A DNA stretch of 64,000 nt, taken from Pandoraea pnomenusa (lineage in GTDB: Bacteria > Pseudomonadota > Gammaproteobacteria > Burkholderiales > Burkholderiaceae). Position 1 is the stretch's first letter, and the number at the start of each line of letters is the position of its first letter. This document shows, piece by piece, positions 55,659 through 64,000 of this stretch. The stretch covers positions 1,302,001-1,366,000 of the forward strand of contig NZ_CP009553.3 in assembly GCF_000767615.3 (NCBI RefSeq), written 5' to 3'. The notes below the pieces were generated by a model. That model searched no databases. It was not told the DNA's origin and saw only the letters and a list, made by a program, of their open reading frames with translations. The position numbers and the translations under genes are program-made.

Positions 55659-56441
55659 ATGCAGTACGAAGACATTCTGTATGAAGTGCGCAACGGCGCG
55701 GCCTGGATCACGATCAACCGTCCCGAGAAGATGAACGCTTTTCGCGGGCGCACCTGCGACGAACTGATTCACGCGATCAACCGGGCGGGTTACGACCGCG
55801 AGATCGCGAGCATCGTGCTGGCCGGGGCGGGTGACAAGGCGTTTTGCACCGGCGGCGATCAATCGGCGCATGAAGGTCAGTACGACGGACGCGGCACCAT
55901 CGGCCTGCCGATGGAGGAGTTGCATAACGCGATTCGCGATGTGCCGAAGCCGGTCATCGCGCGCGTGCAGGGTTATGCCATCGGGGGCGGCAATGTGATC
56001 TGCACGCTGTGTGATTTCACGATCGCGTCGGAGCGGGCGGTATTCGGTCAGGTCGGCCCCAAGGTCGGGTCGGTCGACCCCGGTTTCGGCACGGCATTTC
56101 TCGCCCGTGTGGTCGGCGAGAAGAAGGCGCGCGAGATCTGGTATCTGTGCCGCCGCTATCCGGCCGGCGAGGCGCTGGCGATGGGCCTGGTGAACACTGT
56201 CGTGCCCCACGATCAGCTCGACGCCGAGGTGCAGAAGTGGTGCGACGAGATTCTCGAGCGCAGCCCGACGGCCATCGCGATCGCAAAGCGCTCGTTCAAC
56301 ATGGACACCGCGCAGCAAGCCGGCATTGCGGGCATGGGCATGTACGCCCTCAAACTCTATTACGAGACGGAAGAGTCGCGCGAAGGCGTGCGCGCGTTCC
56401 AGGAAAAGCGCAAACCCGACTTCCGCAAATACGCAAAGTAA
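55659..56441 (+). CDS. badI: 2-ketocyclohexanecarboxyl-CoA hydrolase
   Basis: A 260-residue crotonase-fold enzyme that opens the ring to pimeloyl-CoA. The sequence agrees with BadI of R. palustris over nearly its full length as I recall it: DILYEVRNGAAWITINRPEKMNAFRG, CTGGDQSAHEGQYDGRGTIGLPMEELHNAIRDVPKPVIARVQGYAIGGGN, FGQVGPKVGSVDPGFGTAFLARVVGEKKAREIWYLCRRY and SFNMDTAQQAGIAGMGMYALKLYY. The start at 55659 follows AAGGAG. This gene is the strongest marker of the pathway. Confidence 0.95.
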   Translation: MQYEDILYEVRNGAAWITINRPEKMNAFRGRTCDELIHAINRAGYDREIASIVLAGAGDKAFCTGGDQSAHEGQYDGRGTIGLPMEELHNAIRDVPKPVIARVQGYAIGGGNVICTLCDFTIASERAVFGQVGPKVGSVDPGFGTAFLARVVGEKKAREIWYLCRRYPAGEALAMGLVNTVVPHDQLDAEVQKWCDEILERSPTAIAIAKRSFNMDTAQQAGIAGMGMYALKLYYETEESREGVRAFQEKRKPDFRKYAK

Positions 56442-56455
56442 GCGAGGCAGACGCG

Positions 56456-57610
56456 ATGCACAATCCGTATCTCGACGACGACCTCGTCGCGCTGGCCGAG
56501 CACACGCAGCGCTTCGCGCAGGCGCGCATCGCGCCCGGCTTTCTCGAACGCGACCGCACCCGGGTGCTCGACCGCGCCATCATGCGCGAGATGGGCGAGC
56601 TTGGCCTGATCGCACCGGAACTGCCAGAAGCGTACGGCGGGCAGGGCATGGGGCGGCTCGCCGCGGGGGTGATTCACGAAGCCGTCGCCCGTGCCGATCT
56701 GAGTCTGTCGTATATCAATCTGCTGGCGTCGCTCAACGGTCAGATTCTTGCCGAGCACGGGCAGCCGGAGATCGTGGCGCCCTGGCTTCACAAGCTCACC
56801 CGCGGACAGACGCTGCTTGCCATCGCCCTCACGGAGCCGCGCGGCGGCTCGGACGCCGCCAACCTGCGCATGCGCGCCGAGTTCGACGGCACCCACTATG
56901 TGCTCAACGGCGAGAAGACATCCATCTCCGCGGCCGATCAGGCCGATGCCGCCGTGGTCTTCGCGCGCACGGGCGATGTGGCATCGGGTGCTCGCGGTAT
57001 TTCCGCGTTTCTCGTGCCGCTCGATTTGCCGGGCGTGACGCGCCAGCGGTTCGATTGCCACGGACAGCGCGCCATCGGGCGCGGCGCGCTGTTCTTCGAG
57101 AACGTGAAAGTGCCCGCCGACCACGTGCTCGGCGCGCCCGGCGAGGGCTTCGTGCAGGTGATGCAGGGCTTCGACTTCTCGCGCGCGCTCATTGGCCTGC
57201 AGGTGCTGGCCGTCGCGCGCGCCTCGCTTGACGAGACATGGGAATACGTCGCGCAGCGCGAAGCGTTCGGCAAACCGCTCTCGGCCTTCCAGGGGGTGTC
57301 GCATCCGCTGGCGGACTTCGACACGCAGGTCGAGGCGGCCCGTCTGCTGTGCCTGCAGACATTGTGGCTCAAGGATCGTGGCCTGCCGCACAGCGCCGAG
57401 GCCGCGATGTGCAAGTGGTGGGGGCCGAAGCTCGCCTACGATGCGATCCATCAGTGCCTGCTCATGTTTGGCCATGGCGGCTACGACCGGGGCTTGATGG
57501 AGCAACGGTTGCGCGACGTGCTTGGCTTTCAGATCGGCGACGGTACGGCGCAGATCATGAAGACGATCATCGCCCGGACCCGCGCGGGCCGGCAGGCGGT
57601 GCCCGTCTGA
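56456..57610 (+). CDS. aliB: Cyclohexanecarboxyl-CoA dehydrogenase (AliB-like)
   Basis: A 384-residue acyl-CoA dehydrogenase with the FAD/substrate motif LLAIALTEPRGGSDAANLRMRAEFDG near residues 120-145. Where most relatives have the catalytic Glu in YEGT, this protein has IGDGTAQI with Asp362. It would form cyclohex-1-ene-1-carboxyl-CoA. Position between badI and aliA supports the AliB assignment. The gap to badI is 14 bp. Confidence 0.85.
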   Translation: MHNPYLDDDLVALAEHTQRFAQARIAPGFLERDRTRVLDRAIMREMGELGLIAPELPEAYGGQGMGRLAAGVIHEAVARADLSLSYINLLASLNGQILAEHGQPEIVAPWLHKLTRGQTLLAIALTEPRGGSDAANLRMRAEFDGTHYVLNGEKTSISAADQADAAVVFARTGDVASGARGISAFLVPLDLPGVTRQRFDCHGQRAIGRGALFFENVKVPADHVLGAPGEGFVQVMQGFDFSRALIGLQVLAVARASLDETWEYVAQREAFGKPLSAFQGVSHPLADFDTQVEAARLLCLQTLWLKDRGLPHSAEAAMCKWWGPKLAYDAIHQCLLMFGHGGYDRGLMEQRLRDVLGFQIGDGTAQIMKTIIARTRAGRQAVPV

Positions 57611-57739
57611 GGGCGCGAGCGGCCCGTTGCCGCTCGTCGCCAGTCGTTGCGGCGACGGCGCGGTACGACAGCAGGTGCAGGACAGGCAGGCGCAAGACCA
57701 TAACAACGTGAGCGTTGCGACAGCACAGGAGACGATGCG

Positions 57740-59383
57740 ATGGAATTCGATGCGGTGTTGCTTCCCCCGAGGCGAGAGCAGAGCGTGGCGCGCGGCTGGT
57801 GGCCCGAGCGGACGATCAACGATGCGCTCGAGGCCGCGCTTGCGGCCACGCCGGACAAAGTGGCGCTCACGGCCGTCTCGACGGCCAACGGCGAGACGAC
57901 GCAACTGACCTATGCCGCGCTTGCCGACGCCGCCGAGCGTCTGGCGCTCGGCCTGTGGCGACGCGGCGTGCGGCGCGACGACGTCGTTGCCTGCCAGTTG
58001 CCCAACGGCTGGCCGTTCGCGGTGAGCTATCTCGCCTGCGCCCGCATCGGCGCCGTGCTCAACCCGCTCATGCATATCTTTCGCGAGCGCGAACTCTCGT
58101 TCATGCTGCGTCACGGCGAAGCGAAGGTGTTCATCGTGCCGCATATGTTCCGAGGCTTCGATCACGCCGCCATGGCGCGTGCGCTGCAGGCCGACCTGCC
58201 GGCGCTGGAACACGTGATCGTGGTCGGGGACGCCGCCTCGCCCGATGGCTTCGATGCCGTGCTCATGGCCGGCGAGCCCGCGGCCACCGACGACGAGCGC
58301 GCCGGGATGCAAGCTTCGCGCGCGCGGCCCGACGACGTGATGCAACTGATGTACACGTCGGGAACCACGGGCGAGCCCAAGGGGGTGATGCACAGCGCGA
58401 ACACCACGTTCTCGAACATTGGGGCCTATGCGGAGCGCATGCGGCTCGGTCGCGACGACGTCGTGCTGATGGGTTCGCCGCTCGCGCACCAGACCGGCTT
58501 CATGTACGGCCTGATGATGCCGATCGTGCTCGGGGCCAGCGCCGTCATGCTCGACGTGTGGGACCCCGCCACGGCGGTCCGCCTGATCCGCACGTATGAC
58601 GTGACGTTCACGATGGCGTCGACGCCGTTTCTTGCCGACCTGACCAAGGCGGTCGCGGCCGGTGGCGCCACGGTGCCGACGCTGCGGGCGTTTCTCTGCG
58701 CGGGCGCGCCGATTCCGGGCCCGGTGGTCGAGCAGGCGCGCAAGGTGCTCGGTGCGAAGATCGTGTCGGCATGGGGCATGACGGAAAACGGGGCGGTCAC
58801 GCTCACGCGCCTGGAGGATGACGACACGCGGGCGTCGACCACGGACGGCTGTCCGCTGCCGGGCGTGGAACTGCGCGTGGTCGATGCGCAGGGGCGGGAG
58901 TTGCCCCAGGGCGAAACCGGACGTTTGCTGGTGCGGTCGTGCTCGAACTTCGGCGGGTACCTGAAACGCCCGCAGTGGAACGGCACCGACGCCGAGGGCT
59001 GGTTCGACACCGGCGACATGGCCTGGCTCGACCCCAGCGGCTACGTGCGCATCGCCGGGCGCAGCAAGGACGTGATCATCCGGGGCGGCGAGAACATTCC
59101 GGTCGTCGAGATCGAGGCGCTGCTTTACCGGCACCCGGCGGTGGCGACGGTGGCTATCGTCGCCTATCCGGACGAGCGGCTCGGCGAGCGCGCGTGCGCG
59201 GTGGTGGTGCCGCGCCCGGGGCAGTCGATCGACTTGCCGGCGATCACCGATTTCCTGGCGTCGCACAAGGTCGCACGACAATACTGGCCCGAACGGATCG
59301 AAGTGCGCGACACGCTGCCGACGACGCCCACGGGTAAGATACAGAAATTCAAATTGCGCGAGATGCTGCACACGGGCGCGTGA
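57740..59383 (+). CDS. aliA: Cyclohexanecarboxylate-CoA ligase (AliA-like)
   Basis: A 547-residue AMP-forming ligase. The P-loop is MYTSGTTGEPKGVMH near residues 202-216, the adenine-binding region WGMTENGAVTLT near 344-355, and the hinge WFDTGDMAWLDPSGYVRIAGRSKDVIIRGGENIPVVEIEALLYRHP near 421-466. The catalytic lysine is in PTTPTGKIQKFKLRE near 528-542. Context with badH, badI and aliB indicates cyclohexanecarboxylate as substrate. CAGGAGACG precedes the start. Confidence 0.87.
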   Translation: MEFDAVLLPPRREQSVARGWWPERTINDALEAALAATPDKVALTAVSTANGETTQLTYAALADAAERLALGLWRRGVRRDDVVACQLPNGWPFAVSYLACARIGAVLNPLMHIFRERELSFMLRHGEAKVFIVPHMFRGFDHAAMARALQADLPALEHVIVVGDAASPDGFDAVLMAGEPAATDDERAGMQASRARPDDVMQLMYTSGTTGEPKGVMHSANTTFSNIGAYAERMRLGRDDVVLMGSPLAHQTGFMYGLMMPIVLGASAVMLDVWDPATAVRLIRTYDVTFTMASTPFLADLTKAVAAGGATVPTLRAFLCAGAPIPGPVVEQARKVLGAKIVSAWGMTENGAVTLTRLEDDDTRASTTDGCPLPGVELRVVDAQGRELPQGETGRLLVRSCSNFGGYLKRPQWNGTDAEGWFDTGDMAWLDPSGYVRIAGRSKDVIIRGGENIPVVEIEALLYRHPAVATVAIVAYPDERLGERACAVVVPRPGQSIDLPAITDFLASHKVARQYWPERIEVRDTLPTTPTGKIQKFKLREMLHTGA

Positions 59384-59428
59384 GGACGCGCGTGCGCAGG
59401 CGCTGCATTCTTCAAGGATCGAAGATCG

Positions 59429-60598
59429 ATGACATCGAAAGGACTGGATAGCGAATCGTTCGAGCTGCTGCTCGCCGCCGTGCAGCGTTTCATTCGGGAA
59501 CGGCTGGTGCCGGCCGAGAACGACGTGGAGGAGCACGACGAAGTGCCCGCCGCGATCGTCGACGAGATGAAGGCGATGGGTCTGTTCGGCCTGTCGATCC
59601 CGGAGGAATTCGGTGGCATTGGCCTGTCGATGGCGCAGGAGGTGCGCGTGGCCTACGAGTTCGGGCAGACGTCGCTGGCGTTTCGCTCGGTGTTCGGCAC
59701 CAACGTGGGCATCGGTTCGCAGGGCATTCTGATGGACGGCACCGACGCGCAAAAGCGCGAGCTGCTGCCGCGCGTGGCCAGCGGCGAGCTGATCATGTCT
59801 TTCGCGTTGACCGAGCCGGATGCCGGTTCCGACCCGGCCGCGCTCAAGACGCGCGCCGTGCTCGATGGCGACACCTATGTGATCGACGGTGTGAAGCGCT
59901 ATATCACCAATGCGCCCCGCGCCGGGGCGTTCACGCTCATGGCCCGCACCGGCGGCGAGGGCGCGGGGGGCATCTCGGCGTTCATCGTGCCCGCCGACAC
60001 GCCAGGGCTCTCGCTGGGCAAGCCCGACAAGAAGATGGGGCAGCGCGGCACGAAGACCTGCGACGTGGTGCTGCAGGGCGCGCGCGTACCCGCCGCGAAC
60101 ATCATCGGGGGCGAGGCGGGCAAGGGCTTCAAGACGGCCATGAAGGTGCTCGACCGGGGCCGTCTGCATGTGGCGGCGCTGGCCTGCGGCATGGCGCAGC
60201 GCATTCTTGACGAATCGGTCGCGTATGCGCGCGAGCGCAAGCAGTTCGGCCAGCGCATCGGCGATTTCCAGCTGGTGCAGGCAATGCTCGCCGACAGCCA
60301 GGCCGAGTTGTATGCCGGTTGGTCGATGGTGCAGGACTGTGCCCTGCGATACGACGCCAAACCCGCAGGCAGGCGCGACGCCGACGTCAGCACGCGGGCG
60401 TCGTGCGCCAAGCTCTTCTGCACGGAGATGGTGGGGCGCGTGGCCGACCGGGGCGTGCAGGTCCACGGCGGCGCGGGCTACATCAACGAGTACAAGGTCG
60501 AGCGCTTCTATCGCGACGTGCGTTTGCTGCGTCTTTACGAAGGCACGACGCAGATTCAGCAGTTGATCATCGGTCGCGCCCTGATGCAGGACGACTGA
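59429..60598 (+). CDS. Acyl-CoA dehydrogenase
   Basis: A 389-residue acyl-CoA dehydrogenase. It has MSFALTEPDAGSDPAALKTRAV near residues 124-145, GQRGTKTCDVVLQGARVPAANIIGGE near 207-232, and the catalytic Glu in LRLYEGTTQIQQ near 370-381. Unlike aliB in the same operon it keeps Glu. It could oxidise a downstream ester such as pimeloyl-CoA or another ring ester; which one is not clear. It ends the ali/bad cluster. Confidence 0.88.
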   Translation: MTSKGLDSESFELLLAAVQRFIRERLVPAENDVEEHDEVPAAIVDEMKAMGLFGLSIPEEFGGIGLSMAQEVRVAYEFGQTSLAFRSVFGTNVGIGSQGILMDGTDAQKRELLPRVASGELIMSFALTEPDAGSDPAALKTRAVLDGDTYVIDGVKRYITNAPRAGAFTLMARTGGEGAGGISAFIVPADTPGLSLGKPDKKMGQRGTKTCDVVLQGARVPAANIIGGEAGKGFKTAMKVLDRGRLHVAALACGMAQRILDESVAYARERKQFGQRIGDFQLVQAMLADSQAELYAGWSMVQDCALRYDAKPAGRRDADVSTRASCAKLFCTEMVGRVADRGVQVHGGAGYINEYKVERFYRDVRLLRLYEGTTQIQQLIIGRALMQDD

Positions 60599-60634
60599 CC
60601 GGCCCCCCCTCTGTGCCGAACGGCGGCGCGCGCC

Positions 60635-60692
60635 TGCCTCATCGTGGTGCGCGTACGCCGGGCTCCGTAGCGCGTTGCACTGCTGCGGTGCA
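60635..60692 (+). promoter_or_regulatory. NtrC-like binding sites
   Basis: TGCACTGCTGCGGTGCA (60676-60692) differs at one base from the NtrC consensus TGCACC-N5-GGTGCA. A weaker match, TGCCTCATCGTGGTGCG (60635-60651), lies 41 bp upstream centre to centre. The strong site is about 125 bp upstream of the predicted transcription start, the normal enhancer distance. Confidence 0.65.
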
Positions 60693-60783
60693 GCAGATTT
60701 CGCACGCCTTTCGGGCATTTCCCATAGACAATTCTCCTGTTCTGCCTTGTCCTGCAACGCGCTGCGCGGGATCGGTCATCGCC

Positions 60784-60799
60784 TGGCACGCTTGTTGCG
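60784..60799 (+). promoter_or_regulatory. Sigma-54 promoter of nirB
   Basis: TGGCACGCTTGTTGCG matches the -24/-12 consensus (TGGCAC-N5-TTGC) with 10 bases between GG and GC. Transcription would start near 60810, giving a leader of about 160 nt. Confidence 0.85.
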
Positions 60800-60887
60800 T
60801 TAGCGTCTAGGCCAGCGGCAAAGGCGTCGCAGGCAACGAATTCCGGTGCGACGTCAGGCGTGTCAGCTTGCGACGCACCCACAGGAC

Positions 60888-60935
60888 AACGGCGTCCCTC
60901 CGTGCTGCGGCACGGTCGGACGCCGTTTTGTTTTT
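60888..60935 (+). terminator. Leader terminator (attenuator) before nirB
   Basis: A 10-bp outer stem (60888-60897 with 60918-60927), an inner 6-bp stem (CCGTGC/GCACGG, loop TGCG) and a T-rich tail (60926-60935) form an intrinsic terminator 35 bp before the nirB start. An upstream stem pairs GGTGCG (60845-60850) with CGCACC (60874-60879). This layout resembles NasR/NasT (ANTAR) antitermination leaders of nas operons. Confidence 0.75.
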
Positions 60936-60970
60936 CGGGCGCTGCAAGCGCAGCAACAGGAGAAGACAGC

Positions 60971-63433
60971 ATGGGCAAGCCTCGTCTGGTCGTCATCGGC
61001 AACGGCATGGCCGGCATTCGCACGCTCGAGGAGCTGCTCGAGATCGCGCCGAACCAGTACGACATCACCGTGTTCGGTGCCGAGCCACATCCGAACTACA
61101 ACCGCATCCTGCTCTCGCCCGTGCTTGCGGGCGAGCAGTCGTTTGCCGACATCGTGCTCAATCCGCTCGACTGGTATGCGCAAAAGGGCATTACGCTGCA
61201 TCTGGGCAAGGAGGTCACGCAGATCGACCGCCCGCGGCGCGTGGTGCGCTGCGCGGACGGTACCGAAGCCCCGTACGACCGACTGCTGATCGCGACCGGC
61301 TCCAGTCCGTTCATCCTGCCGGTGCCGGGCAAGGATCTGGCGGGCGTGATCAGCTATCGCGATATCCGCGACACGGAGATCATGATCGAGACGGCGCGCA
61401 TGAAGCGCCATGCGGTCGTGATCGGCGGCGGCCTGCTCGGACTCGAGGCGGCCAACGGCCTGAAGCTGCGCGGCATGGACGTGACGGTCGTGCATCTGGC
61501 CGACACACTGCTCGAGCGCCAGCTCGACAGCACGGCGGGCAAACTGTTGCAGCAATCGCTCGAAGCCCGCGGCCTCGCTTTCCGGCTTTCGCACCAGACG
61601 TCGGCCATTCTCGGCGACGACAACGGCCACGTGCGTGCCGTGCAGTTCGCGAGCGGCGACGAAATCCCGGCCGATCTCGTGGTGATGGCCGCCGGCATCC
61701 GACCGAATACCTCGCTGGCCGAAGCCGCCGGGCTGCACTGCTCGCGCGGCATTGTCGTGTCCGACACGCTGCAAACCTACGATCCGCGCATCTATGCCGT
61801 GGGCGAATGCGTGAGTCACCGAGGCGTGGCGTACGGTCTCGTCGCGCCGTTGTTCGAACAGGCCAAGGTGTGCGCGAATCACCTCGCGCTCATGGGCATC
61901 GGCAGCTATCGCGGCTCGGTGATGTCGACCAAGCTCAAGGTCACCGGCATCGATCTGTTCTCGGCGGGCGACTTCCTGGGCGGCGAAGGCACGGAGGAGA
62001 TCGTGCTGTCGGACCCGGCGAGCGGCGTGTACAAAAAACTCGTGATCCGCGACGACAAGCTGGTGGGCGCGTGCCTGTATGGCGACACCGCCGACGGCGC
62101 CTGGTACTTCAAGCTGCTGCGTGAGGGCCGCGCGCTGGGCGAGTTGCGCGAGCGCATCATGTTCGGCGAATCGAGCGTGGGCGACGTCGGTACGCAGGGA
62201 CAGAACCGCGCGTCGGCCATGGCGGACACCGACGAGGTCTGCGGCTGCAATGGCGTGTGCAAGGGCACCATCGTGAAGGCCATCACCGAGAAGGGGCTCT
62301 TCACGCTCGACGAAGTGAAGAAGCACACCAAGGCGGCCAGTTCGTGCGGTTCGTGCGCCGGGCTGTGCGAGCAGATCCTGATGAGCACGCTGGGGTCGAC
62401 CTACGACGCGGCGCCCAAGGAGAAGGCCGTGTGCGGCTGCACGGACCTCTCGCATGCCGACGTGCGCCGCGCCGTGCGCGAGCACCGGCTCACCACGCAC
62501 CGCGCCGCGTTCGACTTTCTCGAATGGCGCACGCCGAACGGCTGCGCCACGTGCCGCCCGGCACTGAACTATTACATGTTGAGCACGTGGCCGAAGGAAG
62601 CCGTCGACGATCCGCAAAGCCGTTTCGTGAACGAGCGCGTGCACGCCAATATCCAGAAGGACAACACGTTCTCGGTCGTGCCGCAGATGAAGGGCGGCGT
62701 GACGAACCCCGGCGAGCTGCGTCGCATTGCCGACGTGGCGGACAAGTACCGGATTCCGATGGTCAAGGTCACCGGCGGCCAGCGCATCGATCTGCTCGGC
62801 GTGAAGAAGGAAGACCTCGTCAATGTCTGGCGCGATCTCGGCATGCCGTCGGGGCACGCCTACGGCAAGTCCATCCGCACGGTGAAGACCTGCGTGGGCA
62901 GCGAGTTCTGCCGCTTCGGCACGCAGAACAGCACGCAGATGGGGATCGACCTGGAGACGATGCTCGCGAACATGTGGTCGCCCCACAAGGTCAAGCTGGC
63001 GGTATCGGGCTGTCCGCGCAACTGCGCCGAGGCGGGCATCAAGGATGTGGGCGTGATTGCCGTCGATTCGGGATGGGAACTCTACGTGGGCGGCAACGGC
63101 GGCATCAAGACCGAAGTCGCGCAATTCCTCGTCAAGGTGAAGACGGCCGAGGAGGTCAAGGAGTACACCGGAGCGTTCCTCCAGCTTTACCGCGAGGAGG
63201 CCTATTACCTCGACCGCACCGTGCACTACCTCGCGCGCGTGGGACTCGACTACGTGAAGCAACGCGTGGTGAACGACGCAGCCAACCGTCGTGCACTCTA
63301 CGAGCGCTTGCTGTTCGCGCTCGACGGTCTGCCCGATCCGTGGAAGGCCCGCATCGACGGTGCGCAGGCCAACGAATATCGACCGCTCGCGGCGCAGGGC
63401 GCGCGATCGGAAACCGAACCGGCGACGGTCTGA
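60971..63433 (+). CDS. nirB: Assimilatory nitrite reductase, large subunit
   Basis: An 820-residue flavo-siroheme enzyme that reduces nitrite to ammonium with NAD(P)H. The N-terminal part (1-300) binds FAD and NAD(P) (VVIGNGMAGIRTLEEL and VVIGGGLLGLEAANGLKLRG). Two Fer2_BFD segments follow (CGCNGVCKG...CGSCAGLC and CGCTDLSH...CATCRPAL). The siroheme/4Fe-4S ligands are in TCVGSEFCRFG and VSGCPRNCAEAGIKD near 680-690. The start at 60971 has ACAGGAG upstream. It leads the nirB-nirD-nasA operon. Confidence 0.97.
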   Translation: MGKPRLVVIGNGMAGIRTLEELLEIAPNQYDITVFGAEPHPNYNRILLSPVLAGEQSFADIVLNPLDWYAQKGITLHLGKEVTQIDRPRRVVRCADGTEAPYDRLLIATGSSPFILPVPGKDLAGVISYRDIRDTEIMIETARMKRHAVVIGGGLLGLEAANGLKLRGMDVTVVHLADTLLERQLDSTAGKLLQQSLEARGLAFRLSHQTSAILGDDNGHVRAVQFASGDEIPADLVVMAAGIRPNTSLAEAAGLHCSRGIVVSDTLQTYDPRIYAVGECVSHRGVAYGLVAPLFEQAKVCANHLALMGIGSYRGSVMSTKLKVTGIDLFSAGDFLGGEGTEEIVLSDPASGVYKKLVIRDDKLVGACLYGDTADGAWYFKLLREGRALGELRERIMFGESSVGDVGTQGQNRASAMADTDEVCGCNGVCKGTIVKAITEKGLFTLDEVKKHTKAASSCGSCAGLCEQILMSTLGSTYDAAPKEKAVCGCTDLSHADVRRAVREHRLTTHRAAFDFLEWRTPNGCATCRPALNYYMLSTWPKEAVDDPQSRFVNERVHANIQKDNTFSVVPQMKGGVTNPGELRRIADVADKYRIPMVKVTGGQRIDLLGVKKEDLVNVWRDLGMPSGHAYGKSIRTVKTCVGSEFCRFGTQNSTQMGIDLETMLANMWSPHKVKLAVSGCPRNCAEAGIKDVGVIAVDSGWELYVGGNGGIKTEVAQFLVKVKTAEEVKEYTGAFLQLYREEAYYLDRTVHYLARVGLDYVKQRVVNDAANRRALYERLLFALDGLPDPWKARIDGAQANEYRPLAAQGARSETEPATV

Positions 63434-63443
63434 GGAGACTTCC

Positions 63444-63815
63444 ATGACGCAATCCCGAACGATCTGGCTGCATGTGTGCGACATGGGCGCGATTCCGCGC
63501 CTCGGTACGCGGGTGCTCTCGCACGAGAGCGGCGATATTGCCCTGTTTCGCACCGAGAGCGACAAGGTGTTCGCGCTGCGCGACCGTTGTCCGCACAAGG
63601 GCGGGGCGCTCTCGCTGGGCATCGTGCACGGCGAGAAGGTGACGTGCCCGTTGCATGCCTGGAACATCGATCTGGCCACCGGAGAAGCCTGCGCCCCGGA
63701 CGTGGGCTGCGCACAGCGCTTTGCCGTGCGCGTCGAGGCGGGCGAAGTGTATGTGTCGCTCGACGCGCAGGCCGGCGGGGCCGCCGACGCGACGGCGCTT
63801 GCCGCCGTCGTCTGA
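63444..63815 (+). CDS. nirD: Nitrite reductase small subunit (Rieske-type)
   Basis: A 123-residue NirD subunit. It has the Rieske pairs CPHKGG near residues 48-53 and CPLHAW near 68-73, so a 2Fe-2S cluster can bind; many NirD proteins lack these. It partners NirB. It starts 10 bp after nirB with GAGGAGA upstream. Confidence 0.95.
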   Translation: MTQSRTIWLHVCDMGAIPRLGTRVLSHESGDIALFRTESDKVFALRDRCPHKGGALSLGIVHGEKVTCPLHAWNIDLATGEACAPDVGCAQRFAVRVEAGEVYVSLDAQAGGAADATALAAVV

Positions 63816-63872
63816 AGCCGCTGTCCCTGTTCGCGCTGCCCGCGCGCTCGTCGCACGAATTCCGGAGTCCTC

Positions 63873-64000
63873 ATGACAACCCTCACGCAAACCACCTGCT
63901 GCTATTGCGGCGTCGGTTGCGGCATGCTCGTCGAGAGCGATGGTGAGCGCATCGTCGGGGTGCGGGGCGACCCCTCGCATCCGGCCAATCACGGACGACT
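63873..64000 (+). CDS. nasA: Assimilatory nitrate reductase catalytic subunit (5' part only)
   Basis: Only about 42 codons are inside the window: MTTLTQTTCCYCGVGCGML and on. The C-x2-C-x3-C pattern is the N-terminal 4Fe-4S motif of molybdopterin nitrate reductases, and position after nirBD indicates the assimilatory enzyme. The gene runs off the right edge. Confidence 0.88.
   Translation, partial: MTTLTQTTCCYCGVGCGMLVESDGERIVGVRGDPSHPANHGR

Larger units (their letters stand above)
60599..60970. other. Control region of the nirB operon
   Basis: 372 bp with no gene. It holds two NtrC-like sites, a sigma-54 promoter, and a leader with a terminator just upstream of nirB, listed below. Confidence 0.8.

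Noticed and set aside
56360-60757. 1465-codon open frame on the minus strand
   Set aside because: It lies opposite the badI end, aliB, aliA and acyl-CoA dehydrogenase genes, is rich in Arg/His/Gln, and has no family motifs; long antisense frames are common in GC-rich genomes.
60863-63895. 1010-codon open frame opposite nirB and nirD
   Set aside because: Antisense of clear nitrite reductase genes with low-complexity composition and no recognisable domain.

Overview
The window is a gene-dense, high-GC chromosomal segment with the gene families, outer-membrane porin type, lipoprotein OMFs and promoter style of a beta-proteobacterium of the Burkholderiaceae; Pandoraea or Burkholderia is my best guess, judged from protein character only. 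No phage, insertion sequence, integrase, CRISPR array or rRNA was seen. One tRNA gene (Arg, anticodon TCT) is present.

Layout. 1-8.8 kb is housekeeping: mscS (cut by the edge), purD, yebC, a HerA-like ATPase, an EamA exporter, upp, an atypical SDR, mgsA and a quinone oxidoreductase. 9.2-12.8 kb has a class I amidotransferase with a long disordered N-terminus, a porin, and a long AT-richer gap that ends in a small-RNA-like hairpin plus terminator unit. 12.8-23.7 kb is a carboxylate uptake and CoA-metabolism locus: a sensorless sigma-54 activator, a LysR regulator, an SDR, a fused TRAP permease with its binding protein and, divergently, a thiolase, an acyl-CoA ligase and two coupled PCC/DUF296 proteins. 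The two divergent operons each have a -24/-12 promoter and share three copies of a 16-bp palindrome between them.

23.8-31 kb holds a small exported protein, alaC, an EmrE-type SMR pump, rocD, tRNA-Arg, azoR with an AhpD-like gene, a GNAT enzyme and a MocR regulator. 31-36.7 kb is a second unusual locus: a GntR/FCD regulator followed by three transcription units (hydrolase plus iron-type dehydrogenase; MFS transporter; di-iron fatty-acid/sterol hydroxylase). Each unit is preceded by the same short AT-rich palindrome, so they look like one local regulon. 37-46.8 kb carries yaiI, a LysR-controlled tripartite RND pump, and an MFS/LysR divergent pair. At 46.9-48.5 kb are an orphan LuxR-type quorum-sensing regulator and a DUF4148 protein.

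48.7-53.8 kb is a MarR-led efflux operon of the FusC/AaeB type. 54.0-60.6 kb is a cyclohexanecarboxylate degradation cluster (badR, badH, badI, aliB, aliA and a further acyl-CoA dehydrogenase) with a perfect 20-bp operator. 60.6-64 kb starts the assimilatory nitrate/nitrite operon nirB-nirD-nasA, preceded by NtrC-like sites, a sigma-54 promoter and a leader terminator, which points to nitrogen control plus antitermination.

Together the window shows a soil or rhizosphere-type generalist with several organic-acid CoA pathways under dedicated regulators and several efflux systems. All family assignments come from reading motifs by eye; no database search was run.
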